Of a stretch of 59,390 nt of DNA, positions 17,118 to 25,316 are shown in pieces; within the stretch, counting starts at the first letter, position 1; every line of letters begins with the position of its first letter. The notes beneath the pieces were generated by a model. That model had not been told where the DNA came from and ran no database searches. It was given only the letters and a program-made list of their open reading frames with translations. This DNA is from Chitinophagaceae bacterium (GTDB taxonomy: Bacteria > Bacteroidota > Bacteroidia > Chitinophagales > Chitinophagaceae), in the NCBI GenBank assembly GCA_019638475.1, contig JAHBTR010000006.1, positions 1 through 59,390 on the forward strand. Reading direction: 5' to 3'. Made by a program: the position numbers and the translations under genes.

Positions 17118-17684
17118 TTAAACACTCATCATCTCTTTTTCTTTTGCTTCTAAATGCTTATCAACTAAAGCAATATATTTATCTGTAATGTTTTGAATAT
17201 TTGTTTCAGCATCTTTAGAAGCATCTTCACTTAAACCATCTTTTTGCAATTTTTTTATTTGCTCTATTGCATCTCTTCTTATACTTCTAATGCTTACTTT
17301 AGTTTGTTCTCCTTCGGCACTGGCTTTTTTAAATAATTCTTTTCTTCTTTCTTCTGTTAATGGTGGTAAAAACAAACGTATTTGGTTGCCATCACTTTGT
17401 GGTGTTATACCAATATTAGCCTGCATAATAGCTTTTTCTATGGCTGCTAAAATACTTTTTTCCCAAGGTTGTATGCTAATGGTTTTGGCATCTAATACTG
17501 TAATATTAGCAGCTTGATTTATAGGTGTTGGGCTACCATAATAATCTACAACAATGCCATCTAACATTGTAGGAGATGCTTTGCCTGCCCTTATTTTAGT
17601 AAGTTCTTGCTCAAGTCTGTTAATTGATTTTTGCATAGATGTTTTTGTATCATCTATAATTAATTCTACTTCTTCAGATGTCAT
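17118..17684 (-). CDS. frr: ribosome recycling factor
   Basis: Splits post-termination ribosomes together with EF-G. The 188-aa protein has the long antiparallel helices of domain I (MQKSINRLEQELTKIRAGKASP; C-terminal KKLQKDGLSEDASKD... HLEAKEKEMMSV) and domain II with VDYYGSPTPINQ. The ATG at 17684 is chosen because family members start there; an upstream in-frame ATG at 17720 adds twelve unconserved residues. A TAGATTTG element (17702-17709, minus) could be its promoter. pyrH, its usual upstream neighbour, lies 8.5 kb away on the same strand. Confidence 0.95.
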   Translation of the reverse strand: MTSEEVELIIDDTKTSMQKSINRLEQELTKIRAGKASPTMLDGIVVDYYGSPTPINQAANITVLDAKTISIQPWEKSILAAIEKAIMQANIGITPQSDGNQIRLFLPPLTEERRKELFKKASAEGEQTKVSIRSIRRDAIEQIKKLQKDGLSEDASKDAETNIQNITDKYIALVDKHLEAKEKEMMSV

Positions 17685-17826
17685 AACATAAAATTTGGTG
17701 GCAAATCTAATGAATGGCAATGAACAACTACGTTTCTATTTCTTAAATAAATAAAAAAATTATTAATCATACCATCATCTTATTTATATAAGAAATATTA
17801 ATAGTATAAAAAGATATTAAAAGCAA

Positions 17827-17855
17827 AAGCCCTACACTGTATTAATGCAGGGCTT
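17827..17855 (-). terminator. rho-independent terminator after the PspC gene
   Basis: AAGCCCT pairs with AGGGCTT, with an additional CA/TG extension, and on the minus strand is followed by TTTGCTTTTAATA. It lies 26 bp after the PspC stop codon. Confidence 0.7.
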
Positions 17856-17880
17856 AATTGCTAACCTAAACCAACTGTTT

Positions 17881-20022
17881 TTATAAAGCAAATCTTAAAA
17901 ACAACAGATTATTAAGATTGATTGGTTTTTCTTTATTACAAACATTATTATTATTTACTGGTATAGTATAATGATTTGAAATAGATAATTTGGTAGAATA
18001 AGAAAGTTGTTTATTTTTCCAATTAGCCGATTTTTCTGTAAGGTTGTTTAAAAATTTCTCATGCTTTTCTGACCAATTATTTTGAACATTATCAATATCA
18101 TCATTATCGTCATCATCATCATTTTCTTTACTATTTTTTTTGATTTTTTCCAATCCTTTTTCTGTCATTAAATATTCTGTATTGTAATTCCAGTAATATG
18201 CTTTGCCTTCGCTATCATACCATTCTATATCATGTGTATTGATAAAGCCAATGCTTACTCTTTTTGACCATTGCCAACCGGTATTTTTTTCAATATAAAT
18301 TTTCTTGCCTACTGGTACAGCAATAGTTATAATAACATGCTGATTTCTAAATTTTTCTTTTGGTGTAATAACAATGCCTCTATCAAGATATAAAGAAGAA
18401 TCTATTTGAGATGCCTTAAAGTTGATGTTAGACGAAAGTTCATCAGCTTGTTTTTTACTATTACCATTACTCAATTTTACCATTTTTACTGCAAAGCTGT
18501 CGGTATGAGATTGTATAATTCTTAAACTTATATTGCCAACTGTAATACTATCTTCATCTATAAAATTAAAGGGTTCTATTTTAAACCAGTTGTTTTCTTG
18601 ATAATATTTTCTTGTAGAAAATGCTTTTACATGCAATTTTTGTACATGTGCATTTTCTAATTGAATGGGTTCTTCATAAGCATTGTTATGGTATTTAAAA
18701 TCTTTGCTTAATAACATAATTAGGTTTATTAAACAAATCCATCCTATTACCCATAAAGCAGAGAATGTATAACGAATTAAATTACTATTATTTTTTAATC
18801 TTGCTATTCTCCGTATAATAAACACTACCACACCAACTACAGGAACCCATACAAAGAATAATAATGTACCCCAAGTAAAATAATTTTGCCAACCATCATG
18901 TATAATATATTTTTTAGCAGGCAACAATCCTGTTGTAGTAATACCTAAGCCTAATAATGCAGCTACTACAGCTATTAGCACACAACCTACAATGAAGTAA
19001 ACAAATATTTTTACTAATAAAAGAATAATATCGCCAATGCCTTTACTTTTTTTTCGTGCTACAGAACTTGCTTCAGTAGCAAATTGTTTACTTTTTTCGT
19101 TAATAGTATTGCCAAATTCTGTTCCTTTTTCTTTAATTGTTTCTCCAAATGTTTCTGCTCTTTTTGCAAAAGATTCTATATCGCTTTGAATAGTATTTTT
19201 AATATTATTCAAATCTACTTTTTCTCCTTTCATTTCTAATTTTTCAGAAGTTGTTTTTGCTTCTGGCAATATCATCCATAAAATAATATATACTAATACT
19301 GCACTTGGACTAAATGAAATTTTAAGAAGAGAAGGAAAACTCCACCAATCCCAATAACGAAATATGAATGATATAAAAGGAAGTAAAAATAAAAGTCTTG
19401 GAATCCAAACAGCTATACCAAAATAATGACCTATACCACTACATACACCTGCTATTATTTTATCGTCAGGGTCTCTAAAAAGTCTTTTACGTTTACTGCC
19501 AATTACTTGAGATGCACTACTTGGCACTGCTACCCAAAATATAATATATGGTATAAACATTACGCCAAAAAATATGACAAACAATATTCTTATAACAACA
19601 GGGTCAATACCAAAATAATTGGCAAGTCCACTACATACGCCTCCTAAAATTTTATTGTCTTCATCTCTAAACATTTTCTTTTGTCCATTACTATTATTAT
19701 AACCTTGCTGCTCTTGTGCATATTGAAAATTGCTTTGCTGAGAATTGGCATTAGTAGTTTCATCATCAAAATCTTCTGGACGCCCCATACTATCTATAAC
19801 GCTGTTTACATCATCTTCTGTTACACAAGTACTTCCTTTTTTGAGTGTTTCGCCAAAAAGTTCTGCTATACGCCCTTCTATGTCATTAATTATTTCATCT
19901 CTGCCTTCTTCGTTAGCAAAGTGCTTACGCAAACTTTCTATATACTTATTTAAAATATCAAAAGCATTTTCTTCTATTGGAATTACTCTGCCTTGAAAGT
20001 TTATATTGATTACCTTTTTCAT
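17881..20022 (-). CDS. two-domain PspC envelope protein
   Basis: A 713-aa inner-membrane protein with, in order: an N-terminal domain (1-90) resembling those of PspC-associated Bacteroidota proteins (NDIEGRIAELFGE); two PspC domains (about 115-170, MFRDEDNKILGGVCSGLANYFGIDP, and about 180-255, LFRDPDDKIIAGVCSGIGHYFGI); an amphipathic coiled region (about 265-325, repeated KxxEFGNTxxEK-like); three or more membrane spans (about 330-455); and an exported C-terminal beta-rich domain ending in an acidic DDDDDNDD linker and a short tail. PspC proteins respond to membrane stress. It is 32 bp downstream of padR in one unit, the common PadR-PspC pairing, so PadR probably controls it. Confidence 0.85.
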   Translation of the reverse strand: MKKVININFQGRVIPIEENAFDILNKYIESLRKHFANEEGRDEIINDIEGRIAELFGETLKKGSTCVTEDDVNSVIDSMGRPEDFDDETTNANSQQSNFQYAQEQQGYNNSNGQKKMFRDEDNKILGGVCSGLANYFGIDPVVIRILFVIFFGVMFIPYIIFWVAVPSSASQVIGSKRKRLFRDPDDKIIAGVCSGIGHYFGIAVWIPRLLFLLPFISFIFRYWDWWSFPSLLKISFSPSAVLVYIILWMILPEAKTTSEKLEMKGEKVDLNNIKNTIQSDIESFAKRAETFGETIKEKGTEFGNTINEKSKQFATEASSVARKKSKGIGDIILLLVKIFVYFIVGCVLIAVVAALLGLGITTTGLLPAKKYIIHDGWQNYFTWGTLLFFVWVPVVGVVVFIIRRIARLKNNSNLIRYTFSALWVIGWICLINLIMLLSKDFKYHNNAYEEPIQLENAHVQKLHVKAFSTRKYYQENNWFKIEPFNFIDEDSITVGNISLRIIQSHTDSFAVKMVKLSNGNSKKQADELSSNINFKASQIDSSLYLDRGIVITPKEKFRNQHVIITIAVPVGKKIYIEKNTGWQWSKRVSIGFINTHDIEWYDSEGKAYYWNYNTEYLMTEKGLEKIKKNSKENDDDDDNDDIDNVQNNWSEKHEKFLNNLTEKSANWKNKQLSYSTKLSISNHYTIPVNNNNVCNKEKPINLNNLLFLRFAL

Positions 20023-20054
20023 AATGTATAAGGTTTTATGTGGTTAAAGTTGGT

Positions 20055-20393
20055 TTATTGGTTATCATTTTTTTGGGTTAATGCTGCTACAGCATTTGCA
20101 AGTTCTTGCCATGTTTTTCCTAATTCATTATAAAAGGCAAGACCTTTTTCTGTCAGCATAAAATATTTTCTGGGCGGTCCGCTACTGCTTTCTACCCAAC
20201 GATAAGAAAGATAATCTGCATTTTTAAGCCTTGTTAATAATGGATAAAGAGTACCTTCTAATATTTGAAGGTTAGCAGCTTTCATTTTATCTACAATATC
20301 ACTTGGATAAACTTCTCCTTGCTGAATGATTGATAAAATACAAAACTCCAATACTCCCTTACGCATTTGACTTTGTGTATTTTGAATATCCAT
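20055..20393 (-). CDS. PadR family transcriptional regulator
   Basis: A 112-aa winged-helix repressor. MRKGVLEFCILSIIQQGEVYPSDIV is the helix-turn-helix start, LEGTLYPLLTRLKNADYLSYRW the recognition helix and wing (TLYPLLTRL is the family signature), and GPPRKYFMLTEKGLAFY the wing strand; the C-terminal helix (about 85-108) is the short dimerisation helix of PadR subfamily 2. It is followed by the PspC gene and preceded by a 62-aa gene. Two copies of TACTATGCAATACATASTA upstream (20737-20755 and 20846-20864) are likely operators, one overlapping the -33 element, which suggests autorepression. Confidence 0.92.
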   Translation of the reverse strand: MDIQNTQSQMRKGVLEFCILSIIQQGEVYPSDIVDKMKAANLQILEGTLYPLLTRLKNADYLSYRWVESSSGPPRKYFMLTEKGLAFYNELGKTWQELANAVAALTQKNDNQ

Positions 20394-20451
20394 TGCTTAT
20401 TTTTTTTAACTATTTTAAAATAAATGTAAAGTATTTTTTAGTACTTGATTA

Positions 20452-20640
20452 TTACCAACCATAATAACCTCTACGGTCTGCCATAACTCTTCTGGTACGT
20501 CTAATATTCCATAAATCTGCAGAGCTAAATACTTTTTTTTGTTGATGTTCTGATGCAACAGTTTCTTTAATTTCTGAAGCAAGATTTGTTAACTCAGTTG
20601 TAGTTAAAGGAGCTAACAATTTGGTGTTTACTGTTTTCAT
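20452..20640 (-). CDS. small conserved-looking protein of unknown function, first gene of the padR unit
   Basis: This 62-aa protein has a helical N-terminal part (TTTELTNLASEIKETVASEH) and a C-terminal VFSSADLWNIRRTRRVMADRR motif rich in arginine, ending GYYGW. Similar short Bacteroidota proteins with an ADLWNIQR/RR block come to mind, but no function is known to me. It lies between the PadR operator region and padR (58 bp gap), so it is probably cotranscribed. The start is followed by MKTVNTK and preceded by an AT-rich leader. I regard it as real because of its position and composition. Confidence 0.6.
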   Translation of the reverse strand: MKTVNTKLLAPLTTTELTNLASEIKETVASEHQQKKVFSSADLWNIRRTRRVMADRRGYYGW

Positions 20641-20715
20641 TTTTTTAATTTTTTATTGGTTAATTATTTTATTTGTTTTTGTTTGTTTTATCTCTCTATT
20701 TTCAGATTGACAATA

Positions 20716-20746
20716 CAAAGATGGGATTTTTTCTAATACTATGCAA
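20716..20746 (-). promoter_or_regulatory. promoter of the 62-aa/padR/pspC unit
   Basis: On the minus strand TTG (20746-20744), a 20-nt spacer and CATCTTTG (20723-20716) fit the Bacteroidota consensus. The -33 TTG lies inside the palindrome at 20737-20755. The leader to the 62-aa gene is about 70 nt. Confidence 0.55.
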
Positions 20747-20755
20747 TACATACTA
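20737..20755. promoter_or_regulatory. candidate PadR operator 1
   Basis: TACTATGCAATACATACTA is an inverted repeat (TACTATG/CATACTA, one mismatch) overlapping the -33 element of the padR-unit promoter. A second, perfect copy is at 20846-20864. Confidence 0.55.
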
Positions 20756-20774
20756 CTATTTATATTTTAGTAGT
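20752..20774. repeat. inverted repeat ACTACTA/TAGTAGT
   Basis: ACTACTA at 20752-20758 and TAGTAGT at 20768-20774 flank a 9-nt AT-rich spacer. It overlaps the end of operator 1 and shares its TACTA half-site, so it may be an additional, weaker binding site. Confidence 0.35.
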
Positions 20775-20845
20775 TTGCCTAAAATAATAGCAAAAATTGA
20801 TTATAACTAATTGATTATTAATAAATAAAAATATCAACAACAAGG

Positions 20846-20864
20846 TACTATGCAATACATAGTA
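20846..20864. promoter_or_regulatory. candidate PadR operator 2
   Basis: TACTATGCAATACATAGTA is a perfect inverted repeat (TACTATG/CATAGTA around CAATA), differing from operator 1 in one base, 109 bp apart. The rest of 20641-20947 holds no gene. Confidence 0.55.
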
Positions 20865-20947
20865 TTATGATAAACGGCAAAATAACTTGATGAAATTAAT
20901 AAAAAAGAAGCCTTTTTATTGATTGAAAGGGAAATAAAGGATAGGAA

Positions 20948-21538
20948 TTAGCTTTTTAATACCAATGCTCTATTAATATATTTTCCTAAAACATCAAATT
21001 CAATATTCACTTTATTTCCCACAGCAATTTGTTTAATATTGGTATGATAAAAAGTATAAGGAATAATAGCTACTTGAAAATTATTATTAGTAACATTAAA
21101 ACAAGTAAGGCTAATACCATTAATACATACAGAGCCTTTTTCTATTATTAAGGAGGCAAATTTTTCTTCAAATGCAAATTGATATACATAACTTCCATTA
21201 GCATCTTTTGTATCTATACAAATAGCAGTAGTATCTATATGACCCTGTACAAAATGTCCATCTATTCTGCTATTGGCTATTAAGCATCTTTCTATATTAA
21301 TTATATCATTCACCTTCCACAATGCAGCAGTTGTTTTTTGTAATGTTTCATCTATAGCTGTAACAGTATGGGTATTATTGTTTACAGCCTCTACAGTAAG
21401 GCAAATGCCACTATGAGCAACACTTTGGTCAATTTTTAATTCATTGCTAATATTACTTTCTATAACAAAAGTTTTATTACTACCATTTGTTATAATATTT
21501 TTTATACTACCTGTTGTTTCTATAATTCCTGTAAACAT
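20948..21538 (-). CDS. ribE: riboflavin synthase, alpha subunit
   Basis: Dismutates two 6,7-dimethyl-8-ribityllumazine molecules to riboflavin. The 196-aa protein has the expected two lumazine-binding repeats: MFTGIIETTGSI... SVAHSGICLTV (1-90) and DGHFVQGHIDTTA... KGSVCINGISLTCF (95-185). The initiating MFTGII is the invariant family start. The YfhO-like gene upstream on the same strand ends 22 bp away, so the two may be cotranscribed. ribF, which acts on the product, is at 3.4-4.4 kb. Confidence 0.95.
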   Translation of the reverse strand: MFTGIIETTGSIKNIITNGSNKTFVIESNISNELKIDQSVAHSGICLTVEAVNNNTHTVTAIDETLQKTTAALWKVNDIINIERCLIANSRIDGHFVQGHIDTTAICIDTKDANGSYVYQFAFEEKFASLIIEKGSVCINGISLTCFNVTNNNFQVAIIPYTFYHTNIKQIAVGNKVNIEFDVLGKYINRALVLKS

Positions 21539-21559
21539 TGTATTGTTTTTTTTATAAAA

Positions 21560-23608
21560 TTATGTGTGGCTATTTTTTCTTTTAAAATAAAGTATCAAAA
21601 AATAAATAGCTATTGTTATTACACCAATGAATGGAATAAATAATAATTTATTGCTCATTGCATCTTGATACTTCAATGTAATATTGTTAGTGTTTGAAGG
21701 CAATATAATTTTCATAAAAGTATTTTGCCATACTTCAATTTTTAAAGGTTGATGATTGTTGGTAAAAGCATACCAATTTTTATCAAAGTTTTGGTGTATA
21801 TACAATATATCTTCATTTATTGTAGCACACTGTATATACATATTTTCTGCATTTATTGTATATGGTAATGCTTTTAAAGTAGCTGATTGTAGAAAACAAA
21901 CAGGACGATTATTAAAATAATCCAGTCCATTTTTTTCTACAAATTCAAAATATGTCTTTTTGCCCGAAGGATAAGCATGTGGCGGAATAACACCAATTTT
22001 ATTGCTTATTAATGCAGGGGCATATACAACATGGTTTACAGCAACTTGCTGCTCCTCTGTTGAAATAACATAATACCCTTGTTTGCTTTGCATATATTGC
22101 ATAGAAGCTGCAATATCTTTTTTAATAGATGGCATTGACTTTATACTCAACCCAGAAAATGGTAAGTTTATCCAGAAGCAAATAATAATATCTGCAATAG
22201 CCAATATCAATAATCTTCTTTTATTATGTAGCCATTTTTTTATAAACAGCAACATAATTATTACATACATACTTTGTAGCACAATAGCAGGAGTAAACCC
22301 AATATGCAAAATACTTTTTACAAAACCATCTTTCGTATTTAACATTAATTGATGTTTATACAAACCAATGATTAGCCCAATAAAAAAAGTAATACCAACT
22401 ATTATCAATAAATATTGTATAATTAATTTTTGTCTTTTAATAATTGGTTTTTCTTCTGTAAAATAATGGTTCAATGCAGTACCTGCAATAATTAAACAAC
22501 TAAGCATTGCATAAATTCTTAAACCACCATTGTAGCGTAAAAAATTTAATAATGGAAGTTTAAAAAATAATTGTTTTATCTGCCCTTCAAAAGAAATATC
22601 CAGAAAAAATAAAATAGCTATAATATGAGGCAAAAGGCTACGAATATGTTTATACTTCAATGCTGTAAGTAAAAAAATAAGGGGAACAATACCAATAAAC
22701 ATATTGTTCCAAGCCATATCAGAAGAAGGAAAAGGAGATTTTTGTACTACACTTGCTAAGGGTAATACAAAACTAATCATACCAAGAAATGGACTTGCAC
22801 CACCTTCGTCTAAATAATCATTTCCTGTAAAAGCAGAGCCTCGCTGAAAATTTTCAAGATTATTATACAAAGCATATAAAAAAGGAATACAAAGTATTAC
22901 AGCTATCAATACACTAATAATAAATAATAAAATTGGTTTTTTGTATTGATAAAAAATTGTTTTGGGTGTTGAAGAAAATAAATAACCCACACCAAGCATA
23001 AGAATATAATAAGGCATACCAATAGCAAAACCTGGGTAACCACTTATTGTAAATAAATAAAAAAATAAACCAAGCAATACTGCATTTTTAAAACAAGGTT
23101 TTTTAAACAGAGCATATACATAATTAATAACAAAAGGCAAATAAGTACACTCTATAATATGATTAGAATGTTGCAAATGAGCAACAAAATAACCACCTGC
23201 TATATAGGCAACAGAAAGAATAGAACTTGTTTTTTGTTCAAAACCTAATTGCTTACTTAATAAATACATACCATAACCACCCAAAAAAAGATGTAATAAA
23301 ATGTATAAAACATACATACTAATAGAGCTACTTGCAAGTGCAAATAACCAAAACAATGGATTTAGAAATGGTGTGCCAGGGTCTGCTAATAATGAAAAAC
23401 CTAAGTGCATATTAAAATGCCAAAAAGGAAAAATACCATTGTGTAATTGAATACTGAAATAATAAAAAATAGGATAAGACAACACACATGAGTCATTCTT
23501 TATAGACATGACAGAACTGATTAAAGGAAAATATGCTAATGCAATACCCAATAATGGAATAAGCCATGAATGTTTATTGATATATTTAAAAGCAGTACTA
23601 AAAGACAT
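21560..23608 (-). CDS. YfhO-like polytopic membrane protein
   Basis: A 682-aa inner-membrane protein with roughly twelve to fourteen predicted spans (first at about 15-35, last at about 655-675) and an extracytoplasmic region near 480-640. The segment after the first span (FFPFWHFNMHLGFSLLADPGTPFLNPLFWL-like) and the N-terminal DSCVLSYPIFYY resemble YfhO/GT-C-type membrane proteins, some of which are glycosyltransferases acting on undecaprenyl-linked sugars. I cannot assign a substrate. The promoter must lie in the 100 bp shared with divergent rpsU. Confidence 0.75.
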   Translation of the reverse strand: MSFSTAFKYINKHSWLIPLLGIALAYFPLISSVMSIKNDSCVLSYPIFYYFSIQLHNGIFPFWHFNMHLGFSLLADPGTPFLNPLFWLFALASSSISMYVLYILLHLFLGGYGMYLLSKQLGFEQKTSSILSVAYIAGGYFVAHLQHSNHIIECTYLPFVINYVYALFKKPCFKNAVLLGLFFYLFTISGYPGFAIGMPYYILMLGVGYLFSSTPKTIFYQYKKPILLFIISVLIAVILCIPFLYALYNNLENFQRGSAFTGNDYLDEGGASPFLGMISFVLPLASVVQKSPFPSSDMAWNNMFIGIVPLIFLLTALKYKHIRSLLPHIIAILFFLDISFEGQIKQLFFKLPLLNFLRYNGGLRIYAMLSCLIIAGTALNHYFTEEKPIIKRQKLIIQYLLIIVGITFFIGLIIGLYKHQLMLNTKDGFVKSILHIGFTPAIVLQSMYVIIMLLFIKKWLHNKRRLLILAIADIIICFWINLPFSGLSIKSMPSIKKDIAASMQYMQSKQGYYVISTEEQQVAVNHVVYAPALISNKIGVIPPHAYPSGKKTYFEFVEKNGLDYFNNRPVCFLQSATLKALPYTINAENMYIQCATINEDILYIHQNFDKNWYAFTNNHQPLKIEVWQNTFMKIILPSNTNNITLKYQDAMSNKLLFIPFIGVITIAIYFLILYFKRKNSHT

Positions 23609-23685
23609 TTTCGGCTGATATTAAACTGATTATAATGGTTTAATAAGGTAAAACTAAGCCAAAGCCAATAAACAAATACAAAATA

Positions 23686-23716
23686 TTTGGATTTATGCTT
23701 ATAGCTCCTATCTTTG
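23686..23716 (+). promoter_or_regulatory. promoter of rpsU
   Basis: TTTG at 23686-23689, a 19-nt spacer and TATCTTTG at 23709-23716 match the Bacteroidota consensus exactly. The leader would be about 28 nt and contains the Shine-Dalgarno. Confidence 0.7.
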
Positions 23717-23733
23717 CACCCCATTTTATCATT

Positions 23734-23742
23734 AAAGGAGGT
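23734..23742 (+). promoter_or_regulatory. rpsU: strong Shine-Dalgarno of rpsU
   Basis: AAAGGAGGT ends 8 nt before the ATG. Strong Shine-Dalgarno sequences are nearly absent from this window, as expected in Bacteroidota, where bS21 helps hide the 16S rRNA 3' end. rpsU, which encodes bS21, is the known exception. Confidence 0.85.
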
Positions 23743-23750
23743 ATATACAA

Positions 23751-23948
23751 ATGCTTATTATTGATTCAAAAGATTGCGAAAACATTGACAAAGCTTTAAA
23801 AAAGTACAAGAAGAAGTTTGAAAAAAGCAAAACCTTGTTACAATTAAGAGAACGTCAAACTTTCACTAAACCATCTGTTAAACGCAGAGGACAAGTGTTA
23901 AAAGCAATTTATAAACAACAAATAGCAAGTGGAAAAATAGAAGGTTAA
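23751..23948 (+). CDS. rpsU: 30S ribosomal protein bS21
   Basis: A 65-aa basic protein with the family pattern LRERQTFTKPSVKRR after an N-terminal helix (DSKDCENIDKALKKYKKKFEKS). In Bacteroidota ribosomes bS21, with bS18 and bS6, covers the anti-Shine-Dalgarno sequence. The gene has a consensus promoter (23686-23716) and an AAAGGAGGT Shine-Dalgarno, fitting feedback control: when bS21 is short, ribosomes with a free anti-SD translate rpsU well. A terminator hairpin follows at 23974-24012. Confidence 0.95.
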   Translation: MLIIDSKDCENIDKALKKYKKKFEKSKTLLQLRERQTFTKPSVKRRGQVLKAIYKQQIASGKIEG

Positions 23949-23973
23949 ACCACCTTTTATACCCAACATATTT

Positions 23974-24012
23974 AAAGTAGCGTAAGTATAACTAACTTAG
24001 ACTACTTTTTTT
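23974..24012 (+). terminator. rho-independent terminator between rpsU and the xerC-like gene
   Basis: AAAGTAG (23974-23980) pairs with CTACTTT (24002-24008), with an inner TAAGT/ACTTA pairing, followed by a T run up to 24012. The next base is the A of the xerC-like ATG, so terminator and start codon touch. Confidence 0.7.
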
Positions 24013-24915
24013 ATGCAAATAACTGAAACAAATATTTCTGTAGAACAATTTCTCCATTATTTAAAATTTGAGAAGCGATACTCTCTACACACAATTATTG
24101 CTTATCAAAATGATATAGAACAGTTTTTTGTTTATATCAACGCTGAATATGAAAGCCCACAACTTTCTGCCATTAATGCTATGATGGTAAGAAGTTGGTT
24201 GGCTACTTTAAAAGGAGATGAAAATTTATCTGCCAAATCATTAAACAGAAAAATATCTTCTTTAAAATCTTTTTTTAAATATCAGCTAAAAAAAGAAGCT
24301 ATTACCAAATCTCCTATGACTACAGTAGTAGCTCCTAAAGTAAATAAAAGATTACCCGTTTTTGTGCAAGAAAACAATATTCAAACACTTTTACAACATG
24401 TAGCATTTTCTGATGATTGGAATGGTAAAACAGAAAAATTGGCGTTGGAATTATTGTACAATACAGGTATTCGTTTAAGTGAACTAATTCAATTAAAAGA
24501 ATTGCAGGTAGATGCACATTATCAACAAATAAAAGTGGTAGGAAAAGGAAATAAAGAACGCATTATTCCTGTTTCTACAGAATTGATGAATAGTTTACAA
24601 AACTATATTGCTACCAAGCCCAATGAATTAAAACAAGTAGCCAATTTATTGGTAACAGATAAAGGCAAACCATTACAACCAAGAAAAGTATATGGTTTTG
24701 TAAAAAAAAATTTAAGTTTAGTAACTACAGTACAAAAAAGAAGTCCTCATATTTTGCGTCATAGTTTTGCCACACATTTAATGAATAATGGAGCAGACTT
24801 AAATGCAGTAAAAGAATTGCTTGGTCATAGTAGCCTTGCTGCTACACAAATTTATACACACAATACTATAGAGCAATTAAAAGATGTTTATAAAAAAGCA
24901 CATCCAAAAGCATAG
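24013..24915 (+). CDS. xerC: XerC/XerD-type tyrosine recombinase
   Basis: A 300-aa site-specific recombinase of the size and shape of chromosome dimer-resolution enzymes. The N-terminal SAM-like core-binding domain (about 1-95; FEKRYSLHTIIAYQNDIEQF) is followed by the catalytic domain with Arg (TGIRLSELIQL, about 155), Lys (VVGKGNKERIIP), HxxR (HILRHSFATHLM), His (LLGHSSLAATQIYTH) and the nucleophile Tyr in IYTH. It follows rpsU at 65 bp, an arrangement common in Bacteroidota, but the hpf/tRNA/tuf block that usually follows there is replaced by a repeat-rich gap. Whether it is XerC or XerD cannot be told. Confidence 0.9.
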   Translation: MQITETNISVEQFLHYLKFEKRYSLHTIIAYQNDIEQFFVYINAEYESPQLSAINAMMVRSWLATLKGDENLSAKSLNRKISSLKSFFKYQLKKEAITKSPMTTVVAPKVNKRLPVFVQENNIQTLLQHVAFSDDWNGKTEKLALELLYNTGIRLSELIQLKELQVDAHYQQIKVVGKGNKERIIPVSTELMNSLQNYIATKPNELKQVANLLVTDKGKPLQPRKVYGFVKKNLSLVTTVQKRSPHILRHSFATHLMNNGADLNAVKELLGHSSLAATQIYTHNTIEQLKDVYKKAHPKA

Positions 24916-24948
24916 GGTTGTTGTTTTAAAATAGTATTATACAAAAAC

Positions 24949-25132
24949 TGTCTTGTCCTAAAATAGGTTTACAGAAAATCCGAAATTCTAAAAACGAAAT
25001 CTGAAAAGAAAAACTAAAAAAAGAAAAAACTAAATTCTAAAAAAATGAAACCCGAAACCTTGTCTTGTCCTAAAATAGGTTTACAGAAAATCCGAAATTC
25101 TAAAAACGAAATCTGAAAAGAAAAACTAAAAA
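24949..25132 (+). repeat. family A repeat, two tandem copies
   Basis: The unit beginning TGTCTTGTCCTAAAATAGG occurs at 24949 and again at 25061, a 112-bp period, identical by eye for over 70 bp. Both continue with GTTTACAGAAAATCCG and low-complexity A-rich sequence. The same unit lies inverted at 34375-34505 and its core at 55107-55138. The TG-starting core looks like an insertion-sequence end, but no transposase is present. Confidence 0.8.
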
Positions 25133-25197
25133 CTAAAAATTAAATCAAGGTTGAAGAAAATGTTGCCCTCTACTTTTTTACTATTTTTGTAAAAGTA

Positions 25198-25270
25198 AAT
25201 CAGGTGTTAGTTTCTTATAAGCTGCATATTTGAACAACACACTTTTGTTTCAGTATGGGCTAACCTGATT
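25198..25270. repeat. inverted repeat AATCAGGT..TAG / CTAACCTGATT
   Basis: AATCAGG-TGTTAG (25198-25210) and CTAACCTGATT (25260-25270) are inverted with a two-base bulge and a 49-nt loop. It may fold as an RNA hairpin or be the relic of a mobile element. The remainder of 24916-25419 contains family A and F repeats and no gene. Confidence 0.4.
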
Positions 25271-25316
25271 GGATAATGACTATTTTTTAATTGTTCAATA
25301 AAGGTTCCAATATGTT

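Noticed and set aside
24949..25132. Tandem repeats as a CRISPR array
   Set aside because: Only two units with a 112-bp period, A-rich sequence in place of unique spacers, and no cas genes.
25198..25270. Inverted repeat as an integron attC site
   Set aside because: GTTAG/CTAAC are present but the RYYYAAC/GTTRRRY pattern is not met and no integrase of integron type is nearby; the recombinase at 24013 looks like a Xer housekeeping enzyme.
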